From Armillaria gallica (taxonomy: Eukaryota; Basidiomycota; Agaricomycetes; Agaricales; Physalacriaceae): 64,000 nucleotides of DNA. Below the pieces are notes generated by a model. That model was not told where the DNA came from and made no database searches. It worked only from the letters and a program-made list of their open reading frames with translations. Shown here piece after piece: positions 33,801 through 46,400 of this stretch (position 1 is its first letter; the number at the start of each line of letters is the position of its first letter). Both the position numbers and the translations under genes were made by a program. The stretch covers positions 6,634,001 through 6,698,000 of the forward strand of contig JBANDB010000003.1 of NCBI GenBank assembly GCA_037576215.1, given 5' to 3'.

Positions 33801-36094
33801 TTGTCCATAAAATTGACCGAAGTCTTGCCAACACGCCGCCAAGACAAGTCGGGTGATAGTTGCGCCTGCTTAGCGCGATTAGAAAGGCGTGGCGACGAAA
33901 AAGGTCTCCTTACCTCACATGCAAGCGACTTGAGAACACGTGTATAGTGGAGAGAGACTAAACTTCCTACCTAATCGAGGGCACAGGAGCATGCGGTAAG
34001 AGCCTTTAAGCGGGTAGATTGTGATCTGGACTTACGCAAAGTAGTGTCGATGCTTGGTCTTATGACGTGCCTCAGGCGGTTTTCATCGACAGAAGGGAAA
34101 AGCGGCCAAATAGCATAGAGGGTAAGGCATTGAGGGGAAATGTATCTTTAGCACGCTTGACGGGTAATCGCAGGAGGACGGGAAGTGTACAAGGCGGCAT
34201 AAAGATGTCCACCTTCCACGCACAAAAATAGCAGAACAACCAGCGGCTTTTTCTAGTACAAATCAGAGATGATCACAATATAAATATAAAACCCACGGTT
34301 GTTCGTCCTGAACGTAACGACGGTCCTTGATGCTGAGAATTATAGCAGCACTCAACAGAGGACACGCATTGGACGGCGTGATTCTGGCGTCACTCAATTG
34401 GCTTGTAAGATCAGCGGCTTTGATCTGGCGACAATACAATAAATGTGTATCTCGGCAGTGAACAAGCAAATTACCTTGTCTTGTCAAATGCGGCGGTGAG
34501 CCTTTGGTACAATGGACTTGATTTTACGTGCAGAACCAAGGTGTGAATTCCTGACGGCATGTACGCCTGGAGTTACCCGGATTGGTAAAGGCTTGCCCAT
34601 CACGCGATAACGGGTACGTGGAGAAGGAGGATGGTTAATTTTCATTCTGATCGATGCCCTTGAGAAAGACGGATCCAAGGATAAGGAGAGCCTATCAAGT
34701 ACGGTTCAGGTCAACTTGCGGAATTCCAGAATGTCGGGGAAACAGTAGACATGCGTATTGTGTTATCGCCCTATAATAGAAATCTATTTTCGTTCTCAAG
34801 GCCCACGGCAGGGAGGTAAAATCAAGTAAAATTAGAACAGACGGCCACGGGTGCACTAAGGGTTTCCTAAAATATCTTCAGTTGCTGCGATACCCAATGG
34901 GAAACATAAAAGTACCTGGGATGAAGCGAATTGACGCTGTTATTAACATGGAGAAATGCTGACGGCGTGTCCCTTCTCCAGGATTCTTATGACCTGCTCC
35001 ACATCTGCAAAATAGCTGAATCCTTTGTCGTGCCGCTTACCAGCCCGAACGACTGGATACTTTGCCGCACGAAGGAAATTTTTATACGGCAGACCTTGCA
35101 AATGAAGATGCAGATGACTAACAGAATTGAAGGGGGGTATATGAAACCCCATCCTGAAAGTCCGGTGTTAAGATGAGCTAGCCTCGAGGGAATACCGGGA
35201 CAAAAAGCGCCCTTACTTTCTCATGTCCTTCGGGACGTCGAGTTTACCTAGAATGTCCATACCTATATCAGCCATATCTCGAACTAAATAGACGGAGATG
35301 GGGTCAACAATGATGGTGAAAGTGAGCTCGGTCGAACCAATACAAACCAAGCTGCACATCATCTTTCGTCAAGGACTTTACACTCCCTTCAAAATATCGG
35401 GAACGCTGATCGGATGGAATTGGTGATACAAACATACGAATGTGTGTCTTCGGGATTAATTGAACGTGGTGTCTGCATGCGGGGTCTCGGTCGTAAAAGG
35501 CGACGAATTGATCATCCTAGCAAAGGCCGATGCGTAGATAAGAAACGACCCTCGAAAATTGGAAGAAATATCCCACCCACCTCCCAAAGAATATTGAATC
35601 CGTTCTCTTTCGAGACATTGCAAAATACACAAGATTTCGCGTAGGTCTTGTCAGCCAGTTGTAGAGAATCAGAATCGGAAGTCAGGGTATGATGCGATGG
35701 TCCCCTATGCAGGGGAAAGCAAAAGAACGAGGATGTTTTGAACATTATTGGAGCCTTCACTTGGGTTTCAATGGCGTAGGTAGAGATCCTAGATAGACTT
35801 CATGTCGGCCAGTGCGCTTTGAAGGAAAGATCAGCAAATTGAAATTGGCCTTGAAGCGTCGAGAGACACGTGCACCGAGGCAATTAACACGAGCAAACAA
35901 GATCCTCCTGAATTTCAACTACCACCATTCCGGCTGGACGAGCTCTGGAATGCCTTTTCCTTGACAGTGTTATTAATTTCTGTCAATCACCTTCTTGGAT
36001 ATACCTGGCTGCTACATACCCGTTGTCGTCGTGTCTTTGACGGCACATTTTTACTCAATTTACTTCCGTCGTGGGGGCACGTGAGACTCCTGGA
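33801..36094. other. Intergenic region without a recognisable gene
   Basis: Short frames on both strands, none above about 96 codons and none with known motifs or credible splicing. The right end is the promoter of the UBP8-like gene. Confidence 0.45.
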
Positions 36095-38274
36095 ATGGCC
36101 TCGGACTTGGAAGCAGCCCTGGAGGAAATAGAGGAATGCTCTCATATCGCGGCTGCTCTCACCGACGAGTCTATCATTTCGAGATATAAGAAATTTGTTT
36201 CTTGGAATGTTCATCAATATCAAGTTGTCCGAAGCAATGCGAAGCGCAGGAAGGTTGGTTCGAACTTGAAAGGCCAATTTACGTGATTGACCCTTGCATT
36301 GCAGATATCAGCACCTTCCTGCGGCATCTGCGAAACGCTGCTCTCCCGCCCATTTGTCTGTTTGCATTGTTCATTCGCGGGCTGTTGGACACATATTCTA
36401 GATCATCTCACGGATGCAGAGCACTTGTTTTGTGGGTTCATTTTCTCTGCAGACGCCTCGTAGCTAATTTATGAAACAGGCGTTGATCCGAACTCAGGAT
36501 CTGTGTTCTGCTCGGACTCTGATTGCATGGACATGGTTTATAATGCCAAGCTAGAAGCAATATATCTGGCGACAGTTATTTCTGCCGAGGAGAAGGAAAC
36601 CAGATATCAGGGTTTGTTGTTCATTCTCGCCAATAGTTGTATAACTGACTACGGTGATGCAGTGTCCAAGCGATCACGAGAGCCTTTCGTTGCTTGGATT
36701 CCGTCTGATGAGGACGTGAAGACATTAGAAGGTTCGTTACCTATATCTTGCCAAGGTAACACCGCCGGTTTACGATCCTGCGAGAATTTGCTAATGTATT
36801 TGCAGCCCGTCGTGGGCTATTAAATCTGGGACAGACGTGTTTTCTCAACGTCGTCTTACAATGCCTGGTGCATAACCCGCTTATTAGGAACTATTTCCTA
36901 GGGGACAAGCATAACGTCAAAGGATGCAAGATTGAAGACTGCAGCTGTTGCGAGATGGACAAGCTATTTACCGAGGTACGAGCAAATTTACTCCGTCAGT
37001 ACCGTGTTGGCGCTAACTGTTGTTAGATCTATTCGGTCGACACCGCCCCATATGGACCAAGCTCATTTCTAGCGACGACTTGGATGAAGTCTCCGGACCT
37101 AGCCGGCTATGCACAACACGATGCGCATGAGTTCTTCATATCCGTGCTGAACCATATTCATAGTAACTCTCGCGGATCAACTAATGTTTCTTGCAATTGC
37201 ATCATCCACTCCACCTTTGCTGGCCAGCTTCAGAGTGACGTCAAATGCGAGCGATGTAATAATGTCACGAGCACATCTGATCCAATGCTCGATATTAGCC
37301 TAGAGCTTAAAGACGAGACCACGCTGCATGGCTGTTTAAAGAGGTCGGTTACTTTTATGCTTGATGGCCTACATCCGTAACACCTTGACAGATTCACACA
37401 ATCCGAGAAACTTGGGTCCAAAGAATATAACTGCGGAAAATGCAACAAGTCTTCTCGCGTTCGTCATTGGCAATGTCAATGCCCGTATCAATCACTAATT
37501 TTGTACTGTGGGATCAGGAAGTCAGCAAGCGCATGAGTATTTCCAAGCTCCCCCCGGTGCTAAGCTTCCAGTTCAAGGTCGGCATTTATTCCTCTCGGGA
37601 CCGGGAACTGACCTTTCCTTATACAGCGCTTTGAACACAAAACCTCGGACAAACCCACGGCTCGGAAGCTCGATACTCCCGTCCGGTTTCCCGCTACTAT
37701 CAACATGGCGCCGTTCACTTCGATTGCTCTGAAAGAGAACGAAAAGGAGAACAATTTTGCGTCGGTGTCACAGTCCTTGCCGCGTAATACGACTGATGAT
37801 TGCTCCTTAGGTCTTTCGGCCCGGAAATCATGTACGAATATGATCTTTTCGCTGTTATCAATCATGAGGGTCAGATCAGTAACGGTCATTACACGAACTT
37901 TGCGCGGTTCGGGAGCGAGGTAAGACTTTATCATGTTTCCGTGTGCGACGGAGTCTTGATAGATATTTGTACAGTGGTATCGGTTCGATGATGACAAGTG
38001 AGTTTTATTTGCTGTGTGTTGCTTCCGCCCTTTTCGCTCACCTTTATCGATTAGAGTGACGCATTCCTCGTTGAGTGCATGTCTAGACTCTCGGGCCTAT
38101 ATGTGTTTCTATGTTAAGCGACATCTCGACTATCAACCTCATACTAGACCCACGTACGTTCTCACAAGGGAGACGGAGGCCGTTAGAGAGAAGGAACTGG
38201 AGCGAGAGAAAGAAGCCGCCAGATTAAAGGAAGCAGATCGGGAGCTTGATGATGCCCTATTGGCTGTAATATAG
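36095..38274 (+). CDS. UBP8: Ubiquitin-specific protease of the SAGA deubiquitinase module (Ubp8/USP22-like)
   Basis: Eleven exons (36095-36253, 36305-36431, 36480-36731, 36806-36975, 37027-37343, 37392-37458, 37518-37577, 37627-37772, 37811-37919, 37975-37997, 38055-38274) give 549 residues. The N-terminal UBP zinc finger is complete: CGICETLLSRPFVCLHC, AGCWTHILDH, then VFCSDSDC. The catalytic Cys box is RRGLLNLGQTCFLNVVLQC and the His box is INHEGQISNGHYTNFAR, followed by WYRFDDDKV. Zinc ligands of the finger insert appear as CERCNN and CGKCNK. A charged Glu/Lys/Arg tail closes the protein. The combination of ZnF-UBP plus USP domain and this size is typical of Ubp8, which removes ubiquitin from histone H2B. 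The ninth exon's 38-nt upstream intron (37773-37810) is the least certain join. Confidence 0.9.
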
Positions 38275-38693
38275 CACCGGAACATGATAAAGTTCAGGGA
38301 TGTTAATTACGCACGGGGGATTTACGACCGAGGGAGGTCGCTGTGCGGACGGTGCCGAAGACACCGGCGGAACAGCAAGGCGCTCCAGTTCGGCTGCGGT
38401 CAAGCCCCGCTCTCAGCAGTCCCAAAACAATGGATATCGCTGCTTATTCGAGGTCAAGGGAAGCCCGCCCACCTAAACGTGTGCGCCCAGTTATTTTTGA
38501 ACTTTGGTAATGACAACAATTATGGACAAGGTGAAGTTGATGCTATTTCCTCTTCTTCCGAGCCATTCATTCGATGATTCAGTTTCGACGTGTGTACTGT
38601 AAAGTTGGAAGCGGAGATGATCGGTAGCGTGCCTGTACTAGTAGTAGCAACCATGTGGCTATTCTGATGTGAGGGTGATCACGCTATTTGCAA

Positions 38694-38796
38694 GCTTCTG
38701 TGGCTCAGTTGGTTAGAGCGCCAGTCTCATATGTGATGTATGATCCCAGACTTGGGGGATATCTGGAGGTCACCAGTTCGATCCTGGTCAGGAGCA
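38694..38796 (+). tRNA. Elongator tRNA-Met (CAT) with a 29-nt intron
   Basis: Acceptor arms GCTTCTG (38694-38700) and CAGGAGC (38789-38795) pair, with one G-T pair, and A is the discriminator. The D arm is GCTC...GAGC. The anticodon stem is CCAGT/TCTGG with loop CTCATAA and anticodon CAT at 38728-38730. The T arm is ACCAG-TTCGATC-CTGGT. An intron at 38732-38760 sits one base 3' of the anticodon, the standard nuclear position. The mature length is 74 nt. The sequence follows the yeast elongator Met pattern rather than the initiator. Confidence 0.9.
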
Positions 38797-38819
38797 CAAC
38801 TTTTAAGTCTACATGGAGT

Positions 38820-38831
38820 GGGGGGGGGGGG
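38820..38831 (+). repeat. Poly-G tract
   Basis: Twelve G residues in a row, 24 nt downstream of the tRNA. Confidence 0.9.
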
Positions 38832-39168
38832 TTCCTGGGGATTTCCTTTTTTGACCTATACCTTTTAGTAGGGCATCCGTTTGTTACCGACCCCAGGAGG
38901 GGTAGTTTTGCTACGGTGACTTACCGTTAAGTACTGGATATATATAATTGTAATTCTTCGATGACAGTCACCTCCACAAAAATCCTTCCAGTGAGGGGAG
39001 GTAAGTTACCGGTATGTAATAAACCCAAGTGTATCGAAACCTAGGTTTCGTGCGCTACCCTAGTGCTCAGTGCTCACTCTCAGGGTGTCAGGTGAAGAAT
39101 TTGGGACCTGGGTACAATGGATAGTCGCATTCTAGCTAGTGTTGTAATTTATTGGTTTTTCATGCACA

Positions 39169-39239
39169 GACTTTGTGGCTCAGTTAAGAGTGACAGTCTC
39201 ATAATCTGGTGGCTGTCAATTAGAGTCTGGCCAGGAGTA
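39169..39239 (+). pseudogene. tRNA-Met pseudogene, intronless
   Basis: Retains TGGCTCAGTTAAGAGTGACA and CAGTCTCATAATCTGG, the anticodon arm as in the true tRNA with the intron cleanly absent. The D arm is shortened and the T arm (CAATTAGAGTCTGG) no longer carries TTCGA. It is probably not functional. Confidence 0.7.
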
Positions 39240-39329
39240 GAATAATGGGCCTAGAGTATATTTTTCCTCGCAAGCTCGGTAGGTTTCTTCCTTGAGCCCT
39301 CCCAGCTCGCAAGCTCGCGTCGCTTCTGG

Positions 39330-39420
39330 CTCCTGGGCTCGCCTATGCTCGCCCTAACTTAAGCTAGAGGTCGCAAGTTCGAGCCTTGCAGGGGGCAGTT
39401 GATATCTTTTTTTTTCAATG
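39330..39420 (+). other. Further tRNA-like relic ending in a T run
   Basis: GAGGTCGCAAGTTCGAGCCT and TGC form a good T-arm/B-box, followed shortly by nine or ten T residues, the usual RNA polymerase III stop. A matching 5' half of a tRNA could not be drawn. It may be a tRNA fragment or part of a tRNA-derived SINE. Confidence 0.4.
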
Positions 39421-39747
39421 CCTCTGGCTTGTAAGTAGCTTATCGGTAATTAACCTAGGTTTCATGCGCTACCCCGGGCCCTATATTGTGCACCTATAGC
39501 ACTCAGATACACATCTAGCTTCTCTGGATGGTTTCGTCAGTAAAACTTACCGTTCAAGCTTGACTCCGTTCGAAGCTTTTGAGTGGTGGATATTGGTATT
39601 CTGACCTTAGTACATGCCCAAAACCCTAGTACGTAAAGTAATATAGTCAAAACTATTACTTGAAATAATGGGAAAACAAAAGGGAAAGAGTAAAACCTAC
39701 GTACGCAAAAAATTAGAGAACTGCGAAACGAAGCGTATGTCAAGTAT

Positions 39748-40523
39748 CTATGGAATAATATGATCCAGATCACCGTCTTGTACACGAATCTCTACGACCT
39801 CCACCTCGTAATCATTCAACGCAGAATTGGTGGATGACACGGACGTGGATATGAAACCCGCCGAATTTGGTGGCGACGTCGAGGCAACATCTACAGGGAA
39901 TGGACGATCAATAATCAGCTCTCCTTCAGATGCAGGAGGCGAAAATAGAGAGATAAATGTACGAACATCGGTCTTTGATATAAGGTGGCACAAATAAGTC
40001 CTATAATCGGAACAATAAGCAATCAGAAGAGAAAGTAAGGGTAAGATATGCTCACTTGATTCCAGACAAAGCCCTGACTTCTCTGTATGGTCAGGATGGG
40101 ACGGAGAGTATAGACATGTTGGCGCTCCCTCTTGCGGTGTCGGCGCTTAGCGGGCTCAGGCTCAGGCTCAATAGCTTTTTGCTTTCCTTTAACGTCTTTT
40201 TGAGACGTAGCAACCTTCTTCACAGCCGCTGCCTCCGTGTTCTCTTCATCCATATCCATATCCATATCCAAGGAATTATCGGCCCGATTGTCACTCATTG
40301 GCGCACCACAATGGTCATGGTCATCCTCCGAGTCACTCAAGTGCTCATGGGCATGAGAATAGTCTTCTTCATCCTCGGAGCAGGATTCTGACCCGCTGTC
40401 GCTGTATTCGTCCTCATCGTCATATGGGATCTGCTCGTAGCAAGCCCAGGTAGGAGGCGACGCTGCCCGACCGATAGTACGGCGACGGAAGTAGTCTCGG
40501 TAAGGCGAAGTGGTAGTGCTCAT
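39748..40523 (-). CDS. Acidic, probably nuclear protein of unknown function
   Basis: Exons 40056-40523 and 39748-39972 give 230 residues. After MSTTTSPYRDYFRRRTIGRA there is a long acidic Asp/Glu/Ser region (YDDEDEYSDSGSESCSEDEE), then a basic cluster (AKRRHRKRERQ) that looks like a nuclear localisation signal. The 83-nt intron was placed so that VWNQ joins TDVRTFISLFSPP in frame. No named domain. The start is 226 bp from the divergent THG1 gene, so the two probably share a promoter region. Confidence 0.6.
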
Positions 40524-40749
40524 CGTTGCTAAATGGTAGCGAGAAGTAGTGTACGCGGCTGAAGAAAGTAGGCTTGGTGGTGGTTCCTGCACAAGTGGGT
40601 CGTGGCCCGCGGTCTCGAGGCCTTGAGGCGCCGGGAGTTTCCGATATGAATCATATTTCTGTCACATCAGGGTCACAGAATCACGCATGCCTCTTTGGGT
40701 TCCTCTCCTCCGTTTGCCATATTCCCGCTTCCATCGATATTTTCACCAG

Positions 40750-41799
40750 ATGGCCGGGTCCAAGTACCAGTATGTTAAAAACTTTGAATTACCAGACCCC
40801 CTTCTTCCAGGAACCTTTATGGTGTATCGCTTAGATGGCCATAGTTTCCATCGGTAGTTCAATTTATCTTTAATCTCCAAATCCAATCTGATCAAAATGA
40901 TCATAGATTCTCCCATGAACATGAATTCTCCAAGCCTAATGATTTGAGAGCTTTACGTCTCATGGACCACGCTGCACAAAGTTTAATGGAGGAATACCCC
41001 GATATCGTCCTTGGTTTCGGTGAATCAGACGAATACAGGTTACCCACTCTAAACTCGCGTCGACTGTTACTGACTCCTACACAGCTTTCTCCTTCGTAAA
41101 TCGACGTCACTGTATAACCGTAGACAATCCAAAATCGTCTCTACTTTGACTTCGTATTTTACGTCTTGCTATGTATTGTATTGGCCTACCTTCTTTCCGG
41201 ATACACCGCTGCGCTACCCTCCCTCCTTTGACGGGAGGATCGTGCTGTATCCGGGTGAAAAAGAAATACGCGATTATTTTGCCTGGAGGCAGGCTGACAG
41301 TGAGCACGCATTGACATCATTGCGAACGTATATTTATTCGTCAAAGTATAGCGCATATCAACAACCTGTATAATACCACGTTTTGGGCCCTTGTCCAGCA
41401 GGGTGGAGAAACCACAACACAGGCACACGCTACCTTAAAGGTTCGTTTGTCTTACCTGCCGTGATGGGTCACGTCTAAAAGCTCCTGGTCAGGGTACGAT
41501 ATCGAAAGAAAAGAACGAGATCCTGTTCTCCAGGTTTCATATCAACTACAACGACATTGACCCGCGATACCGAAAGGGAAGTGTCATAGTGAGAACAGAG
41601 GTTCGCATAATTCTGTATTTATGGCATTCGTGTACTTACCGAATGCGATGAGGTTCCCGAAGAAGAGCCAGCGGACGAGAAGGAACAGCAGAAGAAGAAA
41701 GCGAAGAAGAAAGCAGAACCGCGCACGAAAGTCGACGTTATTCATTGCGACATTATCAAGGACCAATTTTGGAACGAAAGACGGATTTTAGAGGAGTAG
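40750..41799 (+). CDS. THG1: tRNA-His guanylyltransferase
   Basis: Six exons (40750-40853, 40907-41038, 41085-41299, 41352-41440, 41493-41600, 41653-41799) give 264 residues, all in frame. Family marks are [13 protein letters not shown] at the start, [13 protein letters not shown] (first metal-binding Asp), [14 protein letters not shown] (second metal-site Asp/Glu), [28 protein letters not shown] and [19 protein letters not shown]. Thg1 adds the essential G(-1) to tRNA-His, in 3'-5' direction, in nucleus or cytosol. The Lys-rich stretch before the end ([15 protein letters not shown]) is an insertion of low complexity also common in fungal homologues. Confidence 0.93.
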
Positions 41800-42299
41800 A
41801 GGCCTCAGTAGAATTATATTGTAAGCTCGGTTTGGTATGTTCGTGCTTGGTATTTTACACTCCTCGACGAGAACTACACCCTCTCGTGCGGAGAAAACAC
41901 GCGATCGATCTGTGTATTCTTTAATGCTGGCCCGCAACTTGATGGCCGTCTTGCGTGTTTTGAGAAGGACCGGCTCGACTCCTTCATAATTTAATGTCTT
42001 AGGTAAATTCAAAGCACATAACGAATAGAAACTCCGCAGGATATAGCTTGGCAAAAGTAAATTCAGGTCGAACAACACAAAATTTCTGTGGAATATCTAC
42101 TGCCAGAAGAATCCGGCCAGACCGCCTTAATTGGCGCGGTTATATTTTGGAGAGGGACGAATTGCAAGTGGCTTTGATAAGAGAAATACGCGGAGCCTAT
42201 GGATGGTCGGGAGAATCCCATCTACCTTACCCAGGTGGATGGAAATTTGTCGCTCCTTCGGGCATTGACAACGTTGAACCTACGCGATACGCCCATTTC

Positions 42300-43482
42300 T
42301 AGGTTGTCGGAATATTAACAAGACACACATAACAAACAAAAAGTTTATGAACACTGCTGAAAGAATGTCGTTGGAGACGCACGGGCAGGAGAGAGGTGCA
42401 TACATTTGGGAATCAATGCCGAGAAATATTAATGTCTTGGCCTAACTTCTAAGAATGTAGGGTAACCACTGCCACTATCCGAGCAAACCGTTGAACGACT
42501 TAACGGCGATCGCTTGCGTCTGCATCAGTGATTTTTTGTTTCATTGAACAAGAACAAACCGAACTATAGTTTGACGAAAGTGGTGTCCGTCTCAGTAGCT
42601 GATCTTCAACGACGGTGATAGTACTAGTAGAAAGAGGTCGTTACATACGTTTCCATAGCCGCACCGCATACAGACTGTCACGGTCAAAAGGTGATTGACG
42701 TCCATAATGGCGCATTCATACGTCTGCACTGCGTGTGTACTCACAGCCGTGTCGAGGAATCTGAGGACTTTGGTAATGGCTGTAGTCTGTTGGAGATATA
42801 CCATACCGACATTGTCGTACCACAATTTGGCAATGTCTTCACGAGCATCAGATACCTTACGAGAGTACTCGAGAGATACAGTAACACATTTGGAGGACCG
42901 ATAGACATAACAGTCATTGGGGTATTTCCTGTCATACAGATCGGCATGCAGATCCGTTATCCCAAATACTTTGACTACGACAGCTGTAAGGACCGACATT
43001 ACATAGCAACGTGCATTGCAAAGTTACAGTGCACACGGCAGCAAGGTGGCAAGTTCGGACGATGGGTACGTGAGAATCATTATTTCCGACAGGCTAAGTG
43101 GAGTGATGAAAGCCTATTCTACTTGAAACCCCAGCCTACGAACGTAAATGTAGCGAAATACGACTTCGTTCGTCGGGAAGAGCTCAAAGGTGACCCGTGG
43201 TGAGGATCATGCACAGCCACTTCTGGCTAATGACAAATATCCGACAACAGTGGGCGTGACACGTGGTCACAGCTTCTCTTCCGTTCGTCATTCAAATTCC
43301 TGCTTTCATTTCCAATCTATTTTCTGCTTTCTGTCGTGTTTCTGATGCTCTTCCACTTTATTTAACAATTTCAGGTAAACCATACTTGTACTCTCTGTAT
43401 ACTTTCTCTAATGTTCATATTTCTCAGGCTTCATTCTGATTCTAGACAACATTACAACCAGTTCCTGGAGAAATATTTAGCC
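42300..43482. other. Stretch with only weak coding signals
   Basis: Two overlapping open frames face each other: 42592-42999 (minus, about 135 codons, including SRKVSDAREDIAKLWYDNV) and 42691-43203 (plus, about 170 codons, without an ATG near its start). Neither has a recognised domain; the minus frame looks slightly more protein-like. The right end is the 5' region of the arrestin gene. Confidence 0.3.
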
Positions 43483-46400
43483 ATGGCGTTGCAACATGAC
43501 CGGCCTCAGTTGATGAACTCGTCGCCAACCCATCCCAAGGTCAAGATATCAATGGATTTCTCCGATCCGTTGTTCGTCGGAGGCACCCACGTCTGCGGCC
43601 AACTTGCGATGGAGTGCAGGGCCGATAAAGGGCTTGGGATCAGTGGAATGATGGTAGAGCTGTTCGGGACTGAAGGTGCGAATCTCCGTCAGGCCCATGA
43701 TCGTTTGCTGGATAGAATTCGTCGTAGAGTTGCTATCGCGGGACCATACAGCCAAGGCACCTTTCCTCTACAGTCGACGATTATTCCAAGGACCTGGCCT
43801 CCCGCCGTCTAATGCCGTACAAGCGCATCCTGCTCCGGGAGATCTTCCACTGCCGTCTCATTACTATCAGGCAAAACGGGGGAAATCCACGTTCAACTTT
43901 CGCATACCGATACCAAGTACTAGTCCATCGAGTATCAATTTTGCCTCAGGTTCCGCCCGGGTTAGATACGAGGTCAGGGCTAGCGTGCAGGTATTCTGGA
44001 AGGGCGAGAAAAAGGTGGTTACTGACACTCGGGAGGTCAGTATCGTTGAAAGTTTTGAGGAAGACTTCTCCAGAGCAGAGCCCGAGACTGTTGCTGTTGG
44101 TGAAAACGGGAAAATCTGGGTTCAGGGAAAGATTGTCGGCGGAATAATTGTGGCTGGCGAACCTGCATGTGTAGAATTACAGGTTAAGAATCATTCGACC
44201 CGCAGGGTATGTTTTCAGAATTATCTTAGAAAGCCTACTGATATCTACCCAGAACACGGGACTAATAGTGTCGCTCTCACGTACTTTACATCTGGGCAAT
44301 GCTGGCTCAGACAAGAAACCACCACTGCAAATTGCAGATAACTTGTTAACGGTTCCGTTCCGTTCACCCGAATACATCATACCTCCTGGAGCCGAAGGCG
44401 TGGCTAGCTTGGTGTTTGATGTACCAGGGTCTGCGAGGAGTGTTAAAGGTGGTCATCTAGACGGCGACGAGTCGGAAGGACGAAGAACAGATGCATTGTT
44501 TGAAATCAGGGCCTCCGTGGAGATTAAGATGACTATGGGACTCGGGAAGTGAGTGCAACAGCTTGGTAATCAGATATCGTGCTAACTCGACGCGCAGCAA
44601 AGATATTATAGTCAATGTACCAGTCGTCATTGTTCATCCGGCAGCCCTACCTGACCTGCCTCCACCACCGCCTCAACTGCCAAATCCGTTCCCACACGCA
44701 CCTGCGTCACCTCAGCAATACTACGAGCCCGTTCAAAACCCGTATGCGTATCCTGCCCTTCCGATGTCGCCTCCTATCCCAACATACGTAGACCACAATC
44801 TTGTCTGGATGCCTCCGCCGGTGACTCAGACTCCACAACCTTATCAATATTTCCCCCCTCCTGTTCACGGGCAGCATTATTACTATCCACCACCTCCAAC
44901 TATTCCGGTATACACTCAACCACCGCGTCCATCGAGCGCAGGCCCGAGCAGTAACCCTGGGTACTCTTCTGCCGTCCCTCAACAGTCTCTACTTCCTTTA
45001 CCTCAGCAAGCACAGTCGATGGAACCTGAAGCTGGGAAAGGCGAGCGTGCTTCGCGCGTTACGCAGCACCTTCGGCTCTCTTCACGTAATCGTTCTGTCT
45101 CTCCTCTATCCCATCGTTATCCCCTGCCATCAACTTCTAACCCGCCTGCATCTCAGCCGCAGCAGAACCCTCAGGGCATAGCCTTACCTCCTTTGAATCT
45201 CGAAAATCTTGCGCCGACAACAGGTTCGGACAATGTCGTACACTCTCCGAGACCGATGTTGTCTCCCAAGCAGTCGTATGCGCCATTACTGAACTCGCTA
45301 CCGAAGAGCGAACGAGTAGAGGTGCTCGAGCGGATGGCTGACGAGGTCGGAAAGCAAACCAGGGATCTGTCTGGAGACATACCGAAGGACGAGCCTGTCG
45401 ATAAGGCGGCTGCTCCCGCTCAATCTAACATTGACAAGACTTTACCTGGCCCTCCTGTTCCATCCGGCAAAGCTCCAACGGCGTCCACGCAGTCCCGTCC
45501 GCGGGCTGACCTTTACTTCGCTAATGCCAATGCCATCCCTACAAAGCCTCCAGAACCTGCACCCGCACCGCTGGACCAGACACCACCTACACCAACGCTC
45601 ACTGCGATTATCCCATACAAAAGGGTGAAAAACGGTACAGGTTATTTGGGAGCTGCTAACACAGAGAGTGGTTTGGACGCTTTGGAGCGTAGATTATTGG
45701 CCGAAGTAGGGACGCGAAATTTTGACACCGAAGAGCGCCGACCAGACGCCAGGACAGCGTTGGCACCTATTGATATACCGAAAAAGCAGGATCCTGAGAC
45801 TCTCAATGATTCGGCCATATCAAGCCTGACCTTGGCAGATGACCACGAGTGGGAGGAAAAGACGCATAGAGGTGCCGGGGTCATGTCGAATGCGTCTGGG
45901 GATGAAGGGAGACGAGAGGCCAGTGGGAAGAGTCTCAAGGGCTCTCCTAAGGACAAAGATGGCGAGAGGAGGAGCGGAAAGAAGAAGAGGGATGGCGATA
46001 CGCAGAAGATGAAGAAGGCCAAGGGAAGAGTAGCGGAATGGTTAGGCGGTATGCAGGCTGATCCTCCGCCGGCACCAGCAAATGACCCTCCGCCGGCTAC
46101 GCCCGTTACCCCCTCCTCAGACTCTAGGTCTACAGAGGCAAAGGTCTCTGTCCCCAAGGTCTTAGAGGCGACAGATGTAAGGGGAGAAGAAACACAAAGC
46201 AAGGAGACTTCTTCACCCGACCCTCGATCATCTGGATTTGTGCCCATCGGCACTCTCAAGCGGGATCTGTATACTCGGACACTAGTTCCAAAGGACTCGA
46301 GCGCATCTGAAGAGGCTAAGCAGATTACCGATTTGTGGTCTGCGTCACCAACTCACAAGGCTAAAGCTACATCTACTCGAACTGATCGGAAGGTATCGCC

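Larger units (their letters stand above)
39038..39475. repeat. Duplicated tRNA-flank motif
   Basis: The motif AACCTAGGTTTCGTGCGCT at 39038-39060 recurs as AACCTAGGTTTCATGCGCT at 39452-39475, each followed by ACCC. Each copy follows a tRNA or tRNA-like sequence, so a tRNA-plus-flank unit seems to have been duplicated. Confidence 0.6.

Noticed and set aside
42691..43203. 170-codon plus-strand frame
   Set aside because: No ATG near its start, no motif, and overlaps a competing minus-strand frame.
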